Source: Chthoniobacterales bacterium (lineage in GTDB: Bacteria > Verrucomicrobiota > Verrucomicrobiia > Chthoniobacterales > UBA10450). From it: a DNA stretch of 6,602 nt. Within the stretch, counting starts at the first letter, position 1. Each line of letters begins with the position of its first letter. This document shows positions 5,663-6,602 of the stretch, in pieces. The stretch lies in NCBI GenBank assembly GCA_013812515.1, contig JACCTI010000151.1, positions 1 through 6,602 on the forward strand, in the 5' to 3' direction. The notes beneath the pieces were generated by a model that saw only the letters and a program-made list of their open reading frames with translations, had not been told where the DNA came from and did no database searches. The position numbers were made by a program, and so were the translations under genes.

Positions 5663-6043
5663 ATGAACCTCGACTTTTCCAAGCTGGACGGTCTGCTCCC
5701 GGCCGTCGTCCAGGATCACCTGTCCGGCCGCGTCCTGATGGTCGGCTTCATGAACGACGAAGCTTTTCGCCTAACGAACGAAACCGGATCAGTCCACTTC
5801 TTTAGTCGTTCGCGCGGGAAGCTTTGGCTGAAAGGGGAGACTTCAGGCCATCGGCTGCTGGTGAAGGAAATTCGGACCGATTGCGATGCTGATTGCGTGC
5901 TGGTCTGAGCCGAAGCGCTCGGCCCTGGTGTTTGCCATGAAGGCTATGCGAGCTGCTTCTTTCGTCGCTTTGAGTCTGGAAGATGGATGGTGGCTGAAGC
6001 AACGACTTACGAGCCGGCAGCGGTTTACGGATCGACAACGTGA
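5663..6043 (+). pseudogene. hisI: hisI, phosphoribosyl-AMP cyclohydrolase, interrupted by an in-frame TGA
   Basis: ATG 5663 begins MNLDFSKLDGLLPAVVQDH, followed by MVGFMNDEAF, FSRSRGKLWLKGETSGH and TDCDADCVLV. This is a near-textbook HisI, which opens the purine ring of phosphoribosyl-AMP in histidine synthesis. Codon 82 is TGA (5906-5908). The same frame continues AEALGPGVCHEGYASCFFRR, the expected C-terminus with the two conserved cysteines (codons 91 and 98), to a second TGA at 6041-6043. The full frame of 126 codons fits a single-domain HisI. One base change, for instance CGA to TGA, would explain the break. The 81-residue product would lack two zinc-binding cysteines and should be inactive. 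No Shine-Dalgarno sequence is visible. The true stop overlaps the hisG start (GTGA), the remains of an operon. Confidence 0.9.
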
Positions 6044-6092
6044 AGCTGAAACTCGGCATCCCGAAGGGCAGCCTCGAGCAGGCGACGATCGC
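6040..6092 (+). pseudogene. hisG: hisG, N-terminal fragment only
   Basis: GTG 6040 overlaps the original hisI stop and reads MKLKLGIPKGSLEQATI, the N-terminus of ATP phosphoribosyltransferase, the first enzyme of histidine synthesis. After about 17-18 codons the similarity stops and trpG sequence begins in a different frame. The hisG frame runs on to TGA 6157-6159 through meaningless sequence. More than 90 percent of the gene is missing (family length about 200-290 residues). Confidence 0.85.
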
Positions 6093-6410
6093 ATCGCAGA
6101 AGCTTTCGGCGGCAGGGTTGTCCGTGCCCCGCGACTTGTGCACGGCAAGGCTTCGTTGATCAGCCATCGACGTGGCGCTGTTCTCCGAAATGCCGGCGCC
6201 GTTCGTAGCGGGGCGATATCATTCCTTGATTGTGGAGCGCGAGACATTCCCGAGTTGTCTGGAGGAGACGGCTGCAAGCGAGGAGGGTGAGATCATGGGA
6301 TTGTCGCACCGCGAACTTCCGATACACGGTGTGCAATTCATCCCGAGTCAATCCTGACGCGCAACGGCAAACGCATCCTGGCAAACTTCCTCGCGCTCGG
6401 CGCTGCCTGA
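6093..6410 (+). pseudogene. trpG: trpG, anthranilate synthase glutaminase subunit, C-terminal part with frameshifts
   Basis: Three frame segments give one TrpG/PabA-type C-terminus. The first is IAEAFGGRVVRAPRLVHGKA plus SLISH (6093-6167). The second is ALFSEMPAPFVAGRYHSLIV, then ERETFPSCLEE, GEIMGLSHRELPIHGVQF (about 6172-6339). The third is PESILTRNGKRILANFLALG, then AA and TGA (6342-6410). A frame change lies near 6168. Another lies at 6339-6341, where restoring one C would give the conserved HPE catalytic motif. The N-terminal half, including the nucleophilic Cys of GxCxGHQ, has been deleted and replaced by the start of hisG. The subunit supplies ammonia for anthranilate in tryptophan synthesis. 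The stop is followed after one base by a trpE start, the usual trpG-trpE spacing. Confidence 0.88.
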
Positions 6411-6411
6411 G

Positions 6412-6531
6412 ATGACCACGCAGGCGACTCAGCTCACGCCTTCCCTGGAGAAGTTTCGCGAGCTCGCGGGGCAGCATCGTGCGGAAGCAGTCTGGCACCG
6501 GCTTCTAGACGCTAGAGAGCAAACTCAATAA
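6412..6531 (+). pseudogene. trpE: trpE, N-terminal stub
   Basis: ATG 6412 follows the trpG stop by one base. The 39-codon frame reads MTTQATQLTPSLEKFRELAG, then QHRAEAVWHRLLDAREQTQ and TAA. The pattern TPSLEKFRELA followed by VWHRLLDA resembles the first 30 or so residues of anthranilate synthase component I (P-x-x-E-x-F-x-x-L-A, then PVWR-LLAD--TPV). The match is short, so the call depends heavily on position after trpG. About 450 residues of chorismate-binding domain are missing. A strong terminator begins 3 bases after the TAA, suggesting that a deletion removed most of trpE. Confidence 0.6.
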
Positions 6532-6533
6532 GC

Positions 6534-6565
6534 CCCTGCTCCGCAAGTGCGCCGAGCAGGGTTTT
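6534..6565 (+). terminator. Strong intrinsic terminator, possibly bidirectional
   Basis: CCCTGCTC (6534-6541) pairs with GAGCAGGG (6554-6561). Inside, CGC (6542-6544) pairs with GCG (6549-6551) around AAGT, with a two-base CC bulge. TTTT follows (6562-6565). AATAAG precedes the stem, so the - strand copy also has a short T-containing tail. It sits just after the trpE stub stop and would end the his/trp remnant transcript. The final 37 bases of the window hold nothing identifiable. Confidence 0.75.
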
Positions 6566-6602
6566 CGTGCCCTGCACGGTTCACTCTTCTTCGCTGCTCG
6601 AT

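Noticed and set aside
5906..5908. TGA in hisI as a recoded sense codon or selenocysteine
   Set aside because: TGA ends the symporter and bshB1 normally, HisI is not a selenoprotein, and the surrounding genes are clearly decayed, so a nonsense mutation is simpler.
5843..6290. Long open frames on both strands over the his/trp remnants
   Set aside because: The - strand frames are shadows. The + frame from 5886 is out of frame with hisI and contains only one true segment, the trpG part from 6093.
3539..6531. All frameshifts being sequencing errors
   Set aside because: Some could be, but the nonsense codons, the hisG-trpG fusion, the truncated cysI and trpE, and the clean frames in 1-3326 are not explained by random indel error.
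6512..6601. - strand reading TVQGTKTLLGALAEQGLIEF, then AL and a stop, as the end of a convergent gene
   Set aside because: It is short, has an in-frame TGA just upstream, matches no family I know, and most of it is the terminator stem; coincidence is more likely, though a broken neighbour gene is possible.

Overview
This looks like a piece of a moderately GC-rich bacterial chromosome, probably of the Verrucomicrobiota (Opitutae) or a similar lineage, that is losing genes. The lineage is inferred from the bacillithiol genes, the DUF488 and sulfite reductase subtypes and codon use; I could not test it. The window falls into two halves.

Left half (1-3412) is intact. It holds the C-terminal 194 codons of a sodium:solute symporter, followed by three genes on the + strand that read as a bacillithiol (BSH) pathway. 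These are a short 263-codon protein with BshC-like motifs, the deacetylase bshB1, and the glycosyltransferase bshA. bshA starts at a TTG that overlaps the bshB1 stop and is followed by a terminator-like hairpin. BshA joins GlcNAc to malate, BshB1 removes the acetyl group, and a BshC-type ligase adds cysteine. The compact BshC-like gene is the best candidate here for that last step.

Right half (about 3413-6602) is a gene graveyard. Six or seven genes are recognisable but every one is broken. In order: a DUF488 gene (+), an MBL-fold hydrolase (+), the N-terminal quarter of an assimilatory sulfite reductase (-), hisI with an in-frame TGA (+), the first 17-18 codons of hisG fused out of frame to the C-terminal half of trpG (+), and about 39 codons of trpE ending at a strong terminator (+). 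The damage includes single-base frameshifts, nonsense codons and large deletions. Losing histidine, tryptophan and sulfite-reduction genes while keeping BSH genes suggests a host-associated or otherwise nutrient-supplied organism in early genome reduction. Opitutae symbionts such as 'Candidatus Didemnitutus mandelae' would be natural comparisons, but this is a guess.

Upstream of the dead sulfite reductase gene is a well preserved SAM-II-like riboswitch on the - strand. It is followed by an intrinsic terminator whose 5' arm is nearly complementary to the riboswitch core. That arrangement reads as a SAM-responsive transcription attenuator, stranded in front of a pseudogene. This control element and the compact BshC-like gene are the two most interesting items in the window.
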